From positions 1 through 64,000 of the forward strand of contig CAKZPI010000036.1 in the NCBI GenBank assembly GCA_937139155.1: DNA of 64,000 bases, given 5' to 3'. Both the position numbers and the translations under genes were made by a program. Source of the stretch: an uncultured Flavobacteriales bacterium. Its GTDB lineage: Bacteria > Bacteroidota > Bacteroidia > Flavobacteriales > JBLHRE01. This document shows, piece after piece, positions 1 through 8,638 of the stretch; the stretch's first letter is position 1; each line of letters starts with the position of its first letter. Below the pieces are notes generated by a model. That model worked only from the letters and a program-made list of their open reading frames with translations, did not search any database and was not told where the DNA came from.

Positions 1-660
1 ACCTCGACAGACCCGAATCCAACCCATACCTATACCACCCCAGGCATTTACGATGTAAGCCTTACCGCTACCTCAAGTACGGGTTGTATTGGAACTTTTG
101 ATACCGTAGTAACTGCCTTCCTTGAGGCCTTTGATTCGCCTGTTGCTGGGGTAAAGGTAGAACCAAGCACCACCATCAATATTTTTGACCCTGTGATTAG
201 CATACTTGACAACTCAGTTGGTGGGGTTAATCAGTATGCCTATTTGAGCAATGGAGATCAAATTAGTTTGCCTACCACCTATACCTTTACAGATACAGGT
301 GATTTCATCCTTACTCAAATTGTGGAAAACCAATATGGATGTTTGGATACCCTAAACCAATTGATTCGGGTTGACCCTCAATTCCAATTCTTCCCTCCAA
401 ATGCGTTTTCGCCGAATGGTGATGGTGTTAACGACCGATACATACAGAAAGGCTATGGTATTGCCGAGTATGAAATGACCATTTATACCCGATGGGGAGA
501 ACGCGTTTACTTCACTGACAACATCAAAACCGGTTGGGATGGAATCCATTTTGGAAAGAATGAGCCCTCGCCCAACGACACCTATATTTACAAAACAAAG
601 ATTGTAGATGTGTTTGGCGTTAAGCATGTATTCAGTGGTGAAGTCATCCTAGTTCACTAG
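1..660 (+). CDS. T9SS type B sorted secreted protein, C-terminal part
   Basis: This is the 3' end of a gene that begins before the window; frame 1 is open from base 1 to the TAG at 658-660. The visible 219 residues are threonine-, serine- and aspartate-rich and look like PKD/Ig-type repeats of an extracellular adhesin or enzyme. The last ~90 residues form a gliding-motility C-terminal domain of the type B T9SS class: a proline-flanked NAFSPNGDGVND motif, then TRWGERVY, then GWDG, ending with a beta-strand and VILVH. Family knowledge says this domain routes the protein through the outer-membrane type IX secretion system. The function of the missing N-terminal part cannot be told. A hairpin terminator follows at 679-708. 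Confidence 0.9.
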   Translation, partial: TSTDPNPTHTYTTPGIYDVSLTATSSTGCIGTFDTVVTAFLEAFDSPVAGVKVEPSTTINIFDPVISILDNSVGGVNQYAYLSNGDQISLPTTYTFTDTGDFILTQIVENQYGCLDTLNQLIRVDPQFQFFPPNAFSPNGDGVNDRYIQKGYGIAEYEMTIYTRWGERVYFTDNIKTGWDGIHFGKNEPSPNDTYIYKTKIVDVFGVKHVFSGEVILVH

Positions 661-678
661 TAGAAAACACATAAAATA

Positions 679-708
679 AAAAAGCCGGCCCAAAAGCTGG
701 CTTTTTTT
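679..708. terminator. Bidirectional intrinsic terminator
   Basis: A stem of 9 bp (681-689 with 696-704, one G-T pair) encloses a 6-nt loop. It is flanked by an A-run on the left and a T-run on the right. It lies between the convergent T9SS substrate gene and crcB and could serve both strands. Confidence 0.8.
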
Positions 709-729
709 ATGCCTTGAAAAAGGTATTGA

Positions 730-1086
730 CTAATTTATTTTCAGGTCATTAATTAGAAGGAAAATCACCAGGCCACCCGTTAAAACAGAAACCAAAACAT
801 TCAAAACCGCCCATAGGGTTTGACCATTTTGAATCAATTGAATGGTTTCAAAACTAAAGGTTGAGAAAGTGCTTAACCCTCCACAAAATCCAATTACCGC
901 AAAGGCATACTGGCTAGAATTCTTTGGAAAAAACTTTAGGCATAGGGCCAGTACCAGGCAAGCAAGGATATTCGAAAGGAAGGTAGCCAGGGGAAGCTTT
1001 GTAAGGCTTTGAAAACCCAATCCGAAGGCATACCTCAACATCGAACCCAATCCTCCTCCAATGAAAATTGCCAGAAAGACTTTCAT
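730..1086 (-). CDS. crcB: Fluoride ion exporter CrcB/Fluc
   Basis: A protein of 118 residues, the usual size for CrcB/Fluc, with four hydrophobic membrane segments. The family signature GGLSTFSTFSFE is at about residues 69-80, and an N-terminal GGGLGSMLRY matches the first helix. Fluc proteins are dimeric fluoride channels of the inner membrane that release fluoride from the cytoplasm. The start codon overlaps the stop of the PAP2 gene by 4 bp, so it is the last gene of the hpt-adk, obg, PAP2, crcB operon. I see no fluoride riboswitch directly upstream, which fits a gene read as part of an operon. Confidence 0.92.
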   Translation of the reverse strand: MKVFLAIFIGGGLGSMLRYAFGLGFQSLTKLPLATFLSNILACLVLALCLKFFPKNSSQYAFAVIGFCGGLSTFSTFSFETIQLIQNGQTLWAVLNVLVSVLTGGLVIFLLINDLKIN

Positions 1087-1637
1087 ACATCAGACTTTAA
1101 GATGATGAACCGAACGGGAAGGTAAGCACAGACCAATCCGAAAAGAGCCCCACAGATAATATCTAATGGGTAATGCACTCCTATATAAATCCGACTATAA
1201 GCAACAAGCCCAGCCCAAACAAAGAAAAGATGTCGATAAGGCCATTTTCTGAACACAGCGGCAAAGCAATAAGCCAGCGCAAATGAGTTTGAAGCGTGAC
1301 CGGAAACAAAACCATACCTCCCGCCACAAGATTTGGCAACCAGAGTCATTTGCTCTCGTACTTCAGCTACGTGACATGGCCTAAGCCTTTCCACCGTTTC
1401 TTTCAAGAGATGAAAATGCCCCAAATCAGACAATAAAAAAGAAAGAAAGATTCCGAAAGTAATGGCAAGAGCAACCCTATTTTCTCTAGAGATAAATAAA
1501 TAAACCACTATTGCCAGATAACCCGGAATCCAAAAGTATTTATTCGTGACAAACAAAAAGAAAGTATCCACCGCAGCGTTTCCCCAGGCATTTAAGGCCA
1601 GGAAAACTTCGGTGTCTAAATTCAATAAGGCTTCCAT
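1083..1637 (-). CDS. PAP2-family membrane phosphatase
   Basis: 184 residues with several membrane helices and the three PAP2 motifs: a KX6RP-like segment ending ERLRPC, the SGH motif in FVSGHASNSF, and SRX5HX3D as SRIYIGVHYPLD. The catalytic histidines and arginine are therefore present. Family members dephosphorylate undecaprenyl pyrophosphate, phosphatidate or related lipid phosphates on the periplasmic face of the inner membrane. The substrate cannot be assigned; undecaprenyl pyrophosphate or a lipid A phosphate is plausible. It starts immediately after the obg stop codon (no gap) and overlaps crcB by 4 bp, so it is co-transcribed. Confidence 0.88.
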   Translation of the reverse strand: MEALLNLDTEVFLALNAWGNAAVDTFFLFVTNKYFWIPGYLAIVVYLFISRENRVALAITFGIFLSFLLSDLGHFHLLKETVERLRPCHVAEVREQMTLVAKSCGGRYGFVSGHASNSFALAYCFAAVFRKWPYRHLFFVWAGLVAYSRIYIGVHYPLDIICGALFGLVCAYLPVRFIILKSDV

Positions 1638-2624
1638 CTATTTTAATGCTTCCCAGAGGGCATCCTTCAATTCAACCAGCCCCTTTTGGGCAACGGAGGA
1701 GAAGAATAAGGGGTTCAAACCATCAAGTTCATTTGCGATTTCACCTTGAAGTTCTTGGTCCAACATATCCGCTTTGCTAACGGCAACCACCCTTTTCTTA
1801 TCCAATAATTCGGGATTGTACTTTTCAAGTTCCCGAACCAATACCTCATATTCTTTCCGATGGTCATCCGAATCAGATGGAATCAAGAACAATAAGGCAG
1901 AATTTCGCTCGATATGCCTTAAAAACCTATGGCCTAAGCCCTTGCCATCCGAGGCACCTTCAATGATTCCAGGAATATCAGCCATGATGAATGACTTATG
2001 ATCTCTATAAGGCACCACCCCTAAATTTGGAACCAGGGTTGTAAAAGCGTAATTGGCGATTTTCGGCTTGGCTTCAGAAATAACAGAAAGCAAGGTTGAT
2101 TTGCCCGCATTCGGGAAACCTACCAATCCTACATCCGCCAGAACTTTAAGCTCAAGAACTCTCCAACCTTCCTCACCGGGCATACCAGGTTGGGCATATC
2201 TAGGTGTTTGATTGGTTGGTGATTTGAAGTGAACGTTTCCACGGCCACCAATACCCCCTTTCATCAATACCCGCTCTTCCCCATCCTCGGTAATTTCGAA
2301 GAGTTTTTCCTTGGTTTCTCCGTCACGAGCAACCGTTCCCAAAGGAACATCTAGGTACATATCGTCCCCATCGGCACCTGAGCGCTGGTTATGCCCCCCA
2401 TGTTCTCCATGACCAGCCTTTACATGCTTGGTGTACTTGAGCGGCAATAGGGTCCACATCTGTGCATTTCCCCTTAAGATTATATGGCCACCTCTTCCTC
2501 CATCTCCACCATCAGGACCACCTTTTGCGGTTAGCCTATTACGTAGAAGGTGAGCAGATCCTGGGCCTCCGTTACCGGAAGCGCAGAAAATTTTCACATA
2601 ATCTATAAAATTACTATCGGCCAT
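1638..2624 (-). CDS. obgE: Obg-family GTPase
   Basis: 328 residues. Residues 1-158 are the glycine-rich Obg domain (several GG and GxGG turns such as [12 protein letters not shown]). The G domain follows, with P-loop GFPNAGKS at 169-176, switch [12 protein letters not shown] and a KADM-type NKxD motif late in the protein. Obg binds the large ribosomal subunit and links GTP and ppGpp levels to ribosome assembly and cell-cycle control. The C-terminal OCT domain of some Obg proteins is absent, as is common. The start ATG overlaps the hpt-adk stop by one base (TAATG), showing tight coupling. Confidence 0.95.
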   Translation of the reverse strand: MADSNFIDYVKIFCASGNGGPGSAHLLRNRLTAKGGPDGGDGGRGGHIILRGNAQMWTLLPLKYTKHVKAGHGEHGGHNQRSGADGDDMYLDVPLGTVARDGETKEKLFEITEDGEERVLMKGGIGGRGNVHFKSPTNQTPRYAQPGMPGEEGWRVLELKVLADVGLVGFPNAGKSTLLSVISEAKPKIANYAFTTLVPNLGVVPYRDHKSFIMADIPGIIEGASDGKGLGHRFLRHIERNSALLFLIPSDSDDHRKEYEVLVRELEKYNPELLDKKRVVAVSKADMLDQELQGEIANELDGLNPLFFSSVAQKGLVELKDALWEALK

Positions 2625-3727
2625 TAATCTTCGATTGCCTCAGAAAGGCGATTGCTAATTTCTTCTATACTACCAACTCCAATAACCTCTTTGCACTTAT
2701 TTTGAGCCCCGTAAAAGTCTTTAAGAACAGCTGTTTTCTTGTTGTACTCCGCAATTCGATTGCGAATAACTTCTTCGTTTTGATCGTCTGCCCTTCCAGA
2801 GTCTTTACCACGAAGGAGCAATCTATGTACCAACTCTTGTTCTGGAACCTCCAAAGAAAGCATCATGGAAATTGACTCTCCTTTTTCTTCAAGGAGGCTG
2901 TCAAGAGCCTCTGCCTGCGCCTGGGTTCTAGGAAATCCGTCAAAGATAAAGCCCTTAGCATCTGGATTGGCGTCAAGCTTAGAGCCGATCATTCCGATTA
3001 CAATCTCATCGCTTACCAATTCGCCGCGATCCATTATGGCTTTTGCCTCAAGGCCTAGAGCCGTTTCAGCCTTTATTTCACCTCTTAGCAAATCACCGGT
3101 TGACAGGTGGATTAAACCGTATTTCTCTACTAAAAAGGCGGATTGAGTACCTTTTCCTGCCCCGGGAGGGCCAAAAAGAACAAGATTAAGCATATCTATT
3201 TTTTTCAATGAATAAACTGATTTCCAGTCGCGAGCTTTCTCATTTAGGTCGAGCCCAAAACCGACCACAAAGGTATCATTAAGATTTTTGCCAACCTTAT
3301 GCTCGGGAAGAACATATTTATGTTTCTCAGGCTTTGCCAATAAACTTAAAATTTTCAAGCTCTTTGCTCCCTGACTCATGAAGTAAGACCCTAGAAAATG
3401 TGCGGTTAATCCAGTATCTAAAATGTCTTCAATCAAAATTATTGACTTCCCTTCCGGGGATGGAAAATCTCGACTTAAAAATTGAACATCTCCCTTTGAT
3501 TCGGTTCCCTGATAAGATTTCACCCGAAGGCTCCCCCACCTTCCTTTTTCAGGTTCGATCAAAGCTTTCAGCCTTTCGCCGAAAGGCCTTCCTCCCTTAT
3601 CAACAATCAAACAAAGCGTATTTTCGTCTACCTCCTCAATTAACCACTGAGCACAGTCGCGGATAATTTTCTCTAGCTCCAGCTCTGAAATTAATGGTTC
3701 GAAAACATAGGGACCAATTTTTCTCAT
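2624..3727 (-). CDS. Hypoxanthine phosphoribosyltransferase-adenylate kinase fusion
   Basis: A two-enzyme fusion of 367 residues. Residues 1 to about 175 form a type I phosphoribosyltransferase with the PRPP loop [13 protein letters not shown] at 98-109, like Hpt, which salvages hypoxanthine or guanine to IMP or GMP. Residues 179-367 are a complete short-LID adenylate kinase with P-loop GPPGAGKGT at 186-194, a DGFPRT motif and an RADD segment in place of the zinc LID. The Adk part begins with its own Met at 179, but the frame is continuous. I chose the ATG at 3727 because the longer reading starts inside the divergent gene and its extra 28 residues look like non-coding leader. The fusion is known in Bacteroidota. 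It heads the obg operon. Confidence 0.9.
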   Translation of the reverse strand: MRKIGPYVFEPLISELELEKIIRDCAQWLIEEVDENTLCLIVDKGGRPFGERLKALIEPEKGRWGSLRVKSYQGTESKGDVQFLSRDFPSPEGKSIILIEDILDTGLTAHFLGSYFMSQGAKSLKILSLLAKPEKHKYVLPEHKVGKNLNDTFVVGFGLDLNEKARDWKSVYSLKKIDMLNLVLFGPPGAGKGTQSAFLVEKYGLIHLSTGDLLRGEIKAETALGLEAKAIMDRGELVSDEIVIGMIGSKLDANPDAKGFIFDGFPRTQAQAEALDSLLEEKGESISMMLSLEVPEQELVHRLLLRGKDSGRADDQNEEVIRNRIAEYNKKTAVLKDFYGAQNKCKEVIGVGSIEEISNRLSEAIED

Positions 3728-3731
3728 CTGG

Positions 3732-3739
3732 CGAAAATA
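3732..3739 (-). promoter_or_regulatory. Candidate -7 box for hpt-adk
   Basis: TATTTTCG on the minus strand differs from the Bacteroidota -7 consensus TAnnTTTG at one base and ends 4 nt before the ATG. I see no clear -33 box. Confidence 0.3.
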
Positions 3740-3774
3740 CGAGGAGATTTTAGGTTTTTTCTTATTTTTATGGA

Positions 3775-4533
3775 ATGAGAACCACCACCCTCTCCATATT
3801 GCTTTTGGCATTCTTTTCTGCCGTGGGCCAAGATCCAGGCTTTCACAGTTATCAATACGGACTTCAACAAGCCATTGAGCCCAAGAATTCTAACGCCTTT
3901 GTAAACCCCTCTTTACCCCTAAACTCTGGCAAAACCATTTATCTGGCTTCCATTCAGCCTTATGGATTAAAGGCTTTTTCCCAATTTCAAATGGGCGGAA
4001 GCATGATGCATAAATCATTCAATTTCCGACTGGGCTTCAACCACCAAGCGCATTCCGGAACAAGGCATTCCAACCTTTGGTTGGGTGTAGGCACCCAATT
4101 GAATGCTCAATTAAGCCTGGGAATGGCCCTAGATCTTTCTTCAAGTAGCTCTCCAGGCAATCAACCATTGTACAATGGGAAGGCTTGGCTAGGTTTTCTA
4201 TACCAGCATGAAAACCTTTCTTACGCCTCTTTGGTTAAACTCAACCATGAAATTCAAGAATTGGAAGGCTTTATCGGCCTTAAAATTCACTGGGAATCTA
4301 GCACCTGGTTGAGCTTGAACGCGGGGTTCTCAGAGCACAATCCTCACATTCTATCCGCAAGAATTGGAACGGAGTTTTCAAACCTGAGCCTTGATTTCGG
4401 TCTTAACCTCAACCTTAGCGGGATGTGTTTAGGAATGGCCTTTCCTGTACAAGGTCTAAACCTTCGATTTGGCTTGGCCCATCACCCATACCTAGGAGAG
4501 TCATTTTACCAAAATATAAGCTACTCATGGTAA
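3775..4533 (+). CDS. Predicted outer-membrane beta-barrel protein, unknown function
   Basis: 252 residues. A signal peptide covers roughly residues 1-19, followed by alternating hydrophobic and polar stretches rich in Gly, Asn and Ser, typical of a Bacteroidota outer-membrane barrel. It ends in ...ISYSW, an aromatic last residue that fits a BAM recognition strand. Some resemblance to PorP/SprF-like barrels is felt in the opening lines (FHSYQYG...NPS), but the protein is shorter than PorP and I do not assign it. Its stop codon lies within the start of the next gene (ATGGTAA), so the two barrels are translated as a pair. The start chosen is the ATG just before the signal peptide. Confidence 0.75.
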   Translation: MRTTTLSILLLAFFSAVGQDPGFHSYQYGLQQAIEPKNSNAFVNPSLPLNSGKTIYLASIQPYGLKAFSQFQMGGSMMHKSFNFRLGFNHQAHSGTRHSNLWLGVGTQLNAQLSLGMALDLSSSSSPGNQPLYNGKAWLGFLYQHENLSYASLVKLNHEIQELEGFIGLKIHWESSTWLSLNAGFSEHNPHILSARIGTEFSNLSLDFGLNLNLSGMCLGMAFPVQGLNLRFGLAHHPYLGESFYQNISYSW

Positions 4534-6314
4534 GATTGGCCCTACTACTTCTCCTCCTGCTATATCAAGCATCTGGTCAAGTTTTACTGGATGAAAACGA
4601 CCCGGAATCAGCCCAAAGGTTTCAAGAAATTTTTGATCAAGGCCCGTTCAACATCAACAAGCCTCAACGTTTATTAAACCTGGGACTTATTTCAGAAGAG
4701 GAGAAAACACTACTAGAAAACCACATTCAAAACCACGGATACATATTGGCCATTGAAGAAATTTATAGCCTGTCTACGGAGCTCGGAAAACGACTTCGTG
4801 AAATAGAGTCCGAAATTTTATTTGAAAAGCCCCGATCAAGACCAAAGGGTAGTTTTTGGCATAGAACTCGGTTCAAGAACCTAGACCATTCAGGATACAT
4901 TGGAAACGCCTTTTACAACCAAAGCCGGTTTCAATTTGGGTCAGATCGGTTTTTATTGGCTGCCTGCATTGAAAACGATTACGGTGAAAAACCCCTTGAT
5001 TACACCAACCTTTCCCTTGAAAAGCGCTTGGGCCAGTACAAGATTCAAGCCGGTAAATTTGGTCTGGCTTGGGGGCAGGGACTTTTGGTATGGAACCAAT
5101 ATGGCACCGGAGTGCCTCCAAATCCTCAACAATGGATTCGTTTTTTCAGGGAGCCCAACCTTATTAAAGGAAGCCTTGAGTACAAAGGATTTCGAGGGGT
5201 GAACCTAGCGGGAAATATGGGTAAGTTTCAAATGGAATTTCTATTCTTCCATAACCCCTTGGACGCTAAACTTGATCACCCAGAAGAAGGAGGAGTGATT
5301 GCTACGATTTATCAAACAGGCTTACATCGTTCCCTTTCCGAAATTGAAAACAAAAATTCTGCGAAGGCAAAGGGTTACGGATTTCGACTTCGGAGAAAAA
5401 TAAAATCCCTGGATCTTGAATCCTACTACTTAAAAAATGAGTTTTCCCATTCCATTTGGCTAGACCCTGAGCGGTTGGACAAAAAATCAGGCTTTGAAGG
5501 CAAGGAGTTTCAGGGAATGGGACTGAGTTTCAGACATTATTTGTCGAGAGGTATTCTTGCTGGAGAGCTTTGCCGGGCCAATCAAACGTTTGCTTATTCT
5601 CTTTCAGCAAGTCAAACTCTTAATAAGTTTTTTGACATGGGTTTTCAGTTCATTGATATACAGGCTAGGTACCCCTTGTTTTACGCCTCACCCATGAGTC
5701 GGAAAATAGACCAGGGAAAGTTTTGGGCACTAAGCCAGTCGTGGCATAAAAAAAGAAACCGACTTGATTTTTTAATCGATGGGCATGCTTTGCTTGACCC
5801 AAGTTATGGAAACCTGAAAAAATCAAAGCAGGTACGATATCAATTTCGTTTGGAACTGAAAAAGCCCCTTGATCCAGTAATTCGGTTTGGCACCAGAGGC
5901 CTTGATCTCACCAATTTAGAGACCGATTTCCATCCGGTTTATTTTTATTCTTTGGCGCTTAAACCCGACCTTGATTTCATAAAGCACATCCGCTTCAGCG
6001 GAACCCAAAAACAAGAGCTAGGAGGCAGCATGGCCGAGGTTGATTTTGAATGGAAAGCCCCTAAACTATCGCATCGAATTAGGATTTACTATTTCAATAT
6101 TCAAGACTTTGAGATTAGTCATTATCGAAGAGGCTTGGATATGTACCGAGGATTCCGGTTTGAGCAATTCTCTGGTAAAGGTGCATCCATTTCATACCGG
6201 CTTCAGGTCAAGACTTCCAAATTAGGTAGGTTGGATTTAATAGGTCACCACAAGCAAGTCTTAGGAAAAGACCCCGTCACAGAAATTGGCATTCAATATG
6301 CCTTTAGCTGGTGA
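4527..6314 (+). CDS. Helix-hairpin-helix outer-membrane barrel protein
   Basis: 595 residues from the ATG at 4527; a longer in-frame reading from 4425 lies inside the preceding gene and lacks a signal. Residues 1-17 are a signal peptide (a run of seven leucines). Residues about 25-95 hold helix-hairpin-helix motifs of ComEA type, including FNINKPQRLLNLGLIS and a matching second copy with NHGYILAIEEIY. The remaining ~490 residues look like a large beta-barrel and end in AFSW. This architecture is a known but uncharacterised Bacteroidota family. HhH domains usually bind DNA, so DNA contact at the cell surface or periplasm is possible but unproven. It overlaps the upstream barrel gene, and converges on aroA with an 11-bp overlap. 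Confidence 0.8.
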   Translation: MVRLALLLLLLLYQASGQVLLDENDPESAQRFQEIFDQGPFNINKPQRLLNLGLISEEEKTLLENHIQNHGYILAIEEIYSLSTELGKRLREIESEILFEKPRSRPKGSFWHRTRFKNLDHSGYIGNAFYNQSRFQFGSDRFLLAACIENDYGEKPLDYTNLSLEKRLGQYKIQAGKFGLAWGQGLLVWNQYGTGVPPNPQQWIRFFREPNLIKGSLEYKGFRGVNLAGNMGKFQMEFLFFHNPLDAKLDHPEEGGVIATIYQTGLHRSLSEIENKNSAKAKGYGFRLRRKIKSLDLESYYLKNEFSHSIWLDPERLDKKSGFEGKEFQGMGLSFRHYLSRGILAGELCRANQTFAYSLSASQTLNKFFDMGFQFIDIQARYPLFYASPMSRKIDQGKFWALSQSWHKKRNRLDFLIDGHALLDPSYGNLKKSKQVRYQFRLELKKPLDPVIRFGTRGLDLTNLETDFHPVYFYSLALKPDLDFIKHIRFSGTQKQELGGSMAEVDFEWKAPKLSHRIRIYYFNIQDFEISHYRRGLDMYRGFRFEQFSGKGASISYRLQVKTSKLGRLDLIGHHKQVLGKDPVTEIGIQYAFSW

Positions 6315-7542
6315 AATCCAATTGAAATCCGGCCAAAGCCAAATCCTTCCAGAAATCGGGGTAAGATTTTTTAACCACCCATGGATCCTGAATTTCAATA
6401 CTAGGTATTTTCATGGATAAGGGAGCAAATCCCATCGCCATTCTATGATCGTCATAAGTTTGAATTTGAGGCCGATCTAAGAATCTACCTGAGGGAAATA
6501 CCTTCAACCAATTCCCGCCAGACTCAACCTCTGCCCCAATCTTGGGTAATTCAGTAGCTAGCGCTTCAATTCGATTTGACTCTTTTAGGTTTAGATTATC
6601 AAGGCCTGTAAATTTCACAGGGTAAGGATTTAAGCTAGCCAGAGGCGCCAGGGCCATGATTAAATCTGGAAAATTAATTCCGTCTATTTCTGAAGGCATT
6701 TGAATGGGTCCAGATTTAGACAAGAACAGCCTTCCCTTTTCTTGGAAGTCGTATCGAATACCAAGGGCTGAGGCCAATGAAATTAGGGCTGCATCAGCTT
6801 GCTTGCTGTTTGAATAGAAATTGGAAACTTTCAATTTACCCTCTTCGGCGCAAGCCAAAATAGAGAACCAATAGGCCAAAGAGGACCAATCAGATTCAAC
6901 CTCATAATCAGGTTTAAAGGATATGCCCGGTTGGATGTGAATTTCATTTTCTGAAAATTTTATATCTGCACCAAAATCTTGTAAAACCTTTTGGGTCAGC
7001 TCAATATAGGAGGTAGAAACCGGTTTCCCGAGCAATACAATGTGCAGGCCTTTTTTAAGGAATGGACCTAAAAGCATAAGGGCTGAGATGAATTGACTGG
7101 AAACTCCTGAATCAATTTCAACCCTTCCCCCTTGAATTCGATCCCCCTTCAATTGAACCGGAGGGTAGCCAGGTTTACCGAGATATGAAATTCCTGCCCC
7201 AAGATGGTTCAATGCATCCACCAAGGGTTTTATGGGCCTTTCTTGCATTCTGGAAAAACCGGTAACCTTTCCTTTCCAAGCATTACCAATGGCTGCTGCC
7301 AATAAGAACCGGTAAGCCGTTCCGGCCAATTCTGCATTAATTTCCTCAAGCTCATTTAGTGGAAAATGGGCTTGCATGATTTCAACATCCCTTGAATTTC
7401 CGGGATTTTGCAAATGAATTCTTTTCCCGAAAAGGACTTGAAGAGCACCCAATCTATTGGCTATGCTTTTTGATCCTCCAAGGTGAAGATTAAAATCAAC
7501 ATGGCGGGGCCCGTTGATAATTAGCCGTTCTTTTAAAGCCAT
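6304..7542 (-). CDS. aroA: 3-phosphoshikimate 1-carboxyvinyltransferase (EPSP synthase)
   Basis: 412 residues, normal for the family. Seen: the shikimate-3-phosphate binding motif GGSKSIANR at 22-30, AELAGTAYRFL (the AGTA region), MQERPIKPLVDAL, DWSSLAYW, and the late YDDHRMAMGFA motif. The enzyme joins phosphoenolpyruvate to shikimate-3-phosphate on the way to chorismate and aromatic amino acids. In E. coli-type enzymes the phosphonate-binding loop reads LGNAGTA; here it is AELAGTA, a Bacteroidota-like variant. The start overlaps aroB by 10 bp, so the two shikimate genes are one operon. Confidence 0.95.
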   Translation of the reverse strand: MALKERLIINGPRHVDFNLHLGGSKSIANRLGALQVLFGKRIHLQNPGNSRDVEIMQAHFPLNELEEINAELAGTAYRFLLAAAIGNAWKGKVTGFSRMQERPIKPLVDALNHLGAGISYLGKPGYPPVQLKGDRIQGGRVEIDSGVSSQFISALMLLGPFLKKGLHIVLLGKPVSTSYIELTQKVLQDFGADIKFSENEIHIQPGISFKPDYEVESDWSSLAYWFSILACAEEGKLKVSNFYSNSKQADAALISLASALGIRYDFQEKGRLFLSKSGPIQMPSEIDGINFPDLIMALAPLASLNPYPVKFTGLDNLNLKESNRIEALATELPKIGAEVESGGNWLKVFPSGRFLDRPQIQTYDDHRMAMGFAPLSMKIPSIEIQDPWVVKKSYPDFWKDLALAGFQLDFTS

Positions 7543-8579
7543 ACTCTCCGCATTGCGTTTACTACCTCAGCCGATGAAATTTCATGATTCCACACGGGAT
7601 CGCCGATGCTTTTCAAAAGGACAAATTTCAATTTCCCAGACTCATTTTTCTTATCGTATTTCAGGTAAGAAGCAATTTCAGGAAGGTCGATTTCGGAAAA
7701 TTTCGGAAAGGGAAATTTTTGGTTTAAAATCCGCATTCCCATCTCGTATTCATCATCACTCAATCCTATGTTCTTGCTTAGGTCAAGGGCCACCATCATG
7801 CCCAATGCTACACAAAATCCATGGGTAGTTGGCATTTTATGATCCAGATAAAAGGCTTCCAAAGCATGACCTGCAGTATGGCCGAAATTCAGGATGGCCC
7901 TGATTCCTTTTTCAAAAGGATCTTGGCTCACGATTTTTTTCTTGAAATGAGCGGAGAAAACCAGGTCTTCTTCCCGAACCTTAAAATCTTTATGGTTTTC
8001 AAGGGTTTTCAAGAAATTCGGATTTCCGACGAACCCATACTTCAACATTTCGGCAAAACCAGATTGAATTTCGAGATCTGGGAGGGTTTCCAAAAATTTA
8101 GAATAAACGAAAACCCCCTCGGGCTGATAAAAAGTTCCGATTTGATTCTTCGCAGAATTCAGGTCAACCCCGGTTTTTCCACCTATGGAGGCATCTACCA
8201 TTCCCATTAAACTGGTCGGAAAATGCAGGGTTGAGATCCCCCTTTTAAAGGTTGAACCTATGAACCCAGCCATATCGGTTACAACTCCCCCTCCCAAACC
8301 AATTAGCAAGGATTTTCGGTCGGCACCATGAAGAAGCAATTCTTCCCAAATATTTTTTGCCGTCTCGAGGTTTTTATACCTTTCTCCGGAAGGCATTTTA
8401 AGGGTAATGGCTTGATTAAAGCCGGGCAAATGCGCAACCAAGGGCAAACAATGCTCGGATGTCTCAGAATCAACAAGCACAAAAACTGAGGTAAAACTAT
8501 GATTTTCAAACCAATGCGCCCAGTCTTCCAAATGTTTTCCGGGAAAAATAATGGGATGATGATTTTCGGCAAATTGCAT
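7533..8579 (-). CDS. aroB: 3-dehydroquinate synthase
   Basis: 348 residues. The NAD-binding GLGGGVVTDMAGFIG motif is at about 94-108; FPTSLMGMVDASIGGKTGVD and the zinc-ligand region NFGHTAGHALE follow. The enzyme turns DAHP into 3-dehydroquinate, step two of the shikimate pathway, in the cytosol. It is the first gene of an aroB-aroA pair, overlapping aroA by 10 bp. A TAGCTTTG promoter box lies 4 nt before the ATG, which suggests a leaderless or nearly leaderless mRNA. Confidence 0.95.
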   Translation of the reverse strand: MQFAENHHPIIFPGKHLEDWAHWFENHSFTSVFVLVDSETSEHCLPLVAHLPGFNQAITLKMPSGERYKNLETAKNIWEELLLHGADRKSLLIGLGGGVVTDMAGFIGSTFKRGISTLHFPTSLMGMVDASIGGKTGVDLNSAKNQIGTFYQPEGVFVYSKFLETLPDLEIQSGFAEMLKYGFVGNPNFLKTLENHKDFKVREEDLVFSAHFKKKIVSQDPFEKGIRAILNFGHTAGHALEAFYLDHKMPTTHGFCVALGMMVALDLSKNIGLSDDEYEMGMRILNQKFPFPKFSEIDLPEIASYLKYDKKNESGKLKFVLLKSIGDPVWNHEISSAEVVNAMRRVWL

Positions 8580-8583
8580 GACT

Positions 8584-8591
8584 CAAAGCTA
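8584..8591 (-). promoter_or_regulatory. Candidate -7 box for aroB
   Basis: TAGCTTTG on the minus strand matches TAnnTTTG exactly and ends 4 nt before the aroB start. No -33 TTTG was found at the usual spacing. Confidence 0.45.
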
Positions 8592-8611
8592 CGGCAAATA
8601 CTGCATTCAGT

Positions 8612-8619
8612 TATATTTG
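8612..8619 (+). promoter_or_regulatory. Candidate -7 box for proline dehydrogenase
   Basis: TATATTTG matches the Bacteroidota -7 consensus and lies 19 nt before the ATG at 8639. It faces the aroB promoter in a 59-bp divergent spacer. Confidence 0.5.
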
Positions 8620-8638
8620 CCCACCAATTCTATTCGGC

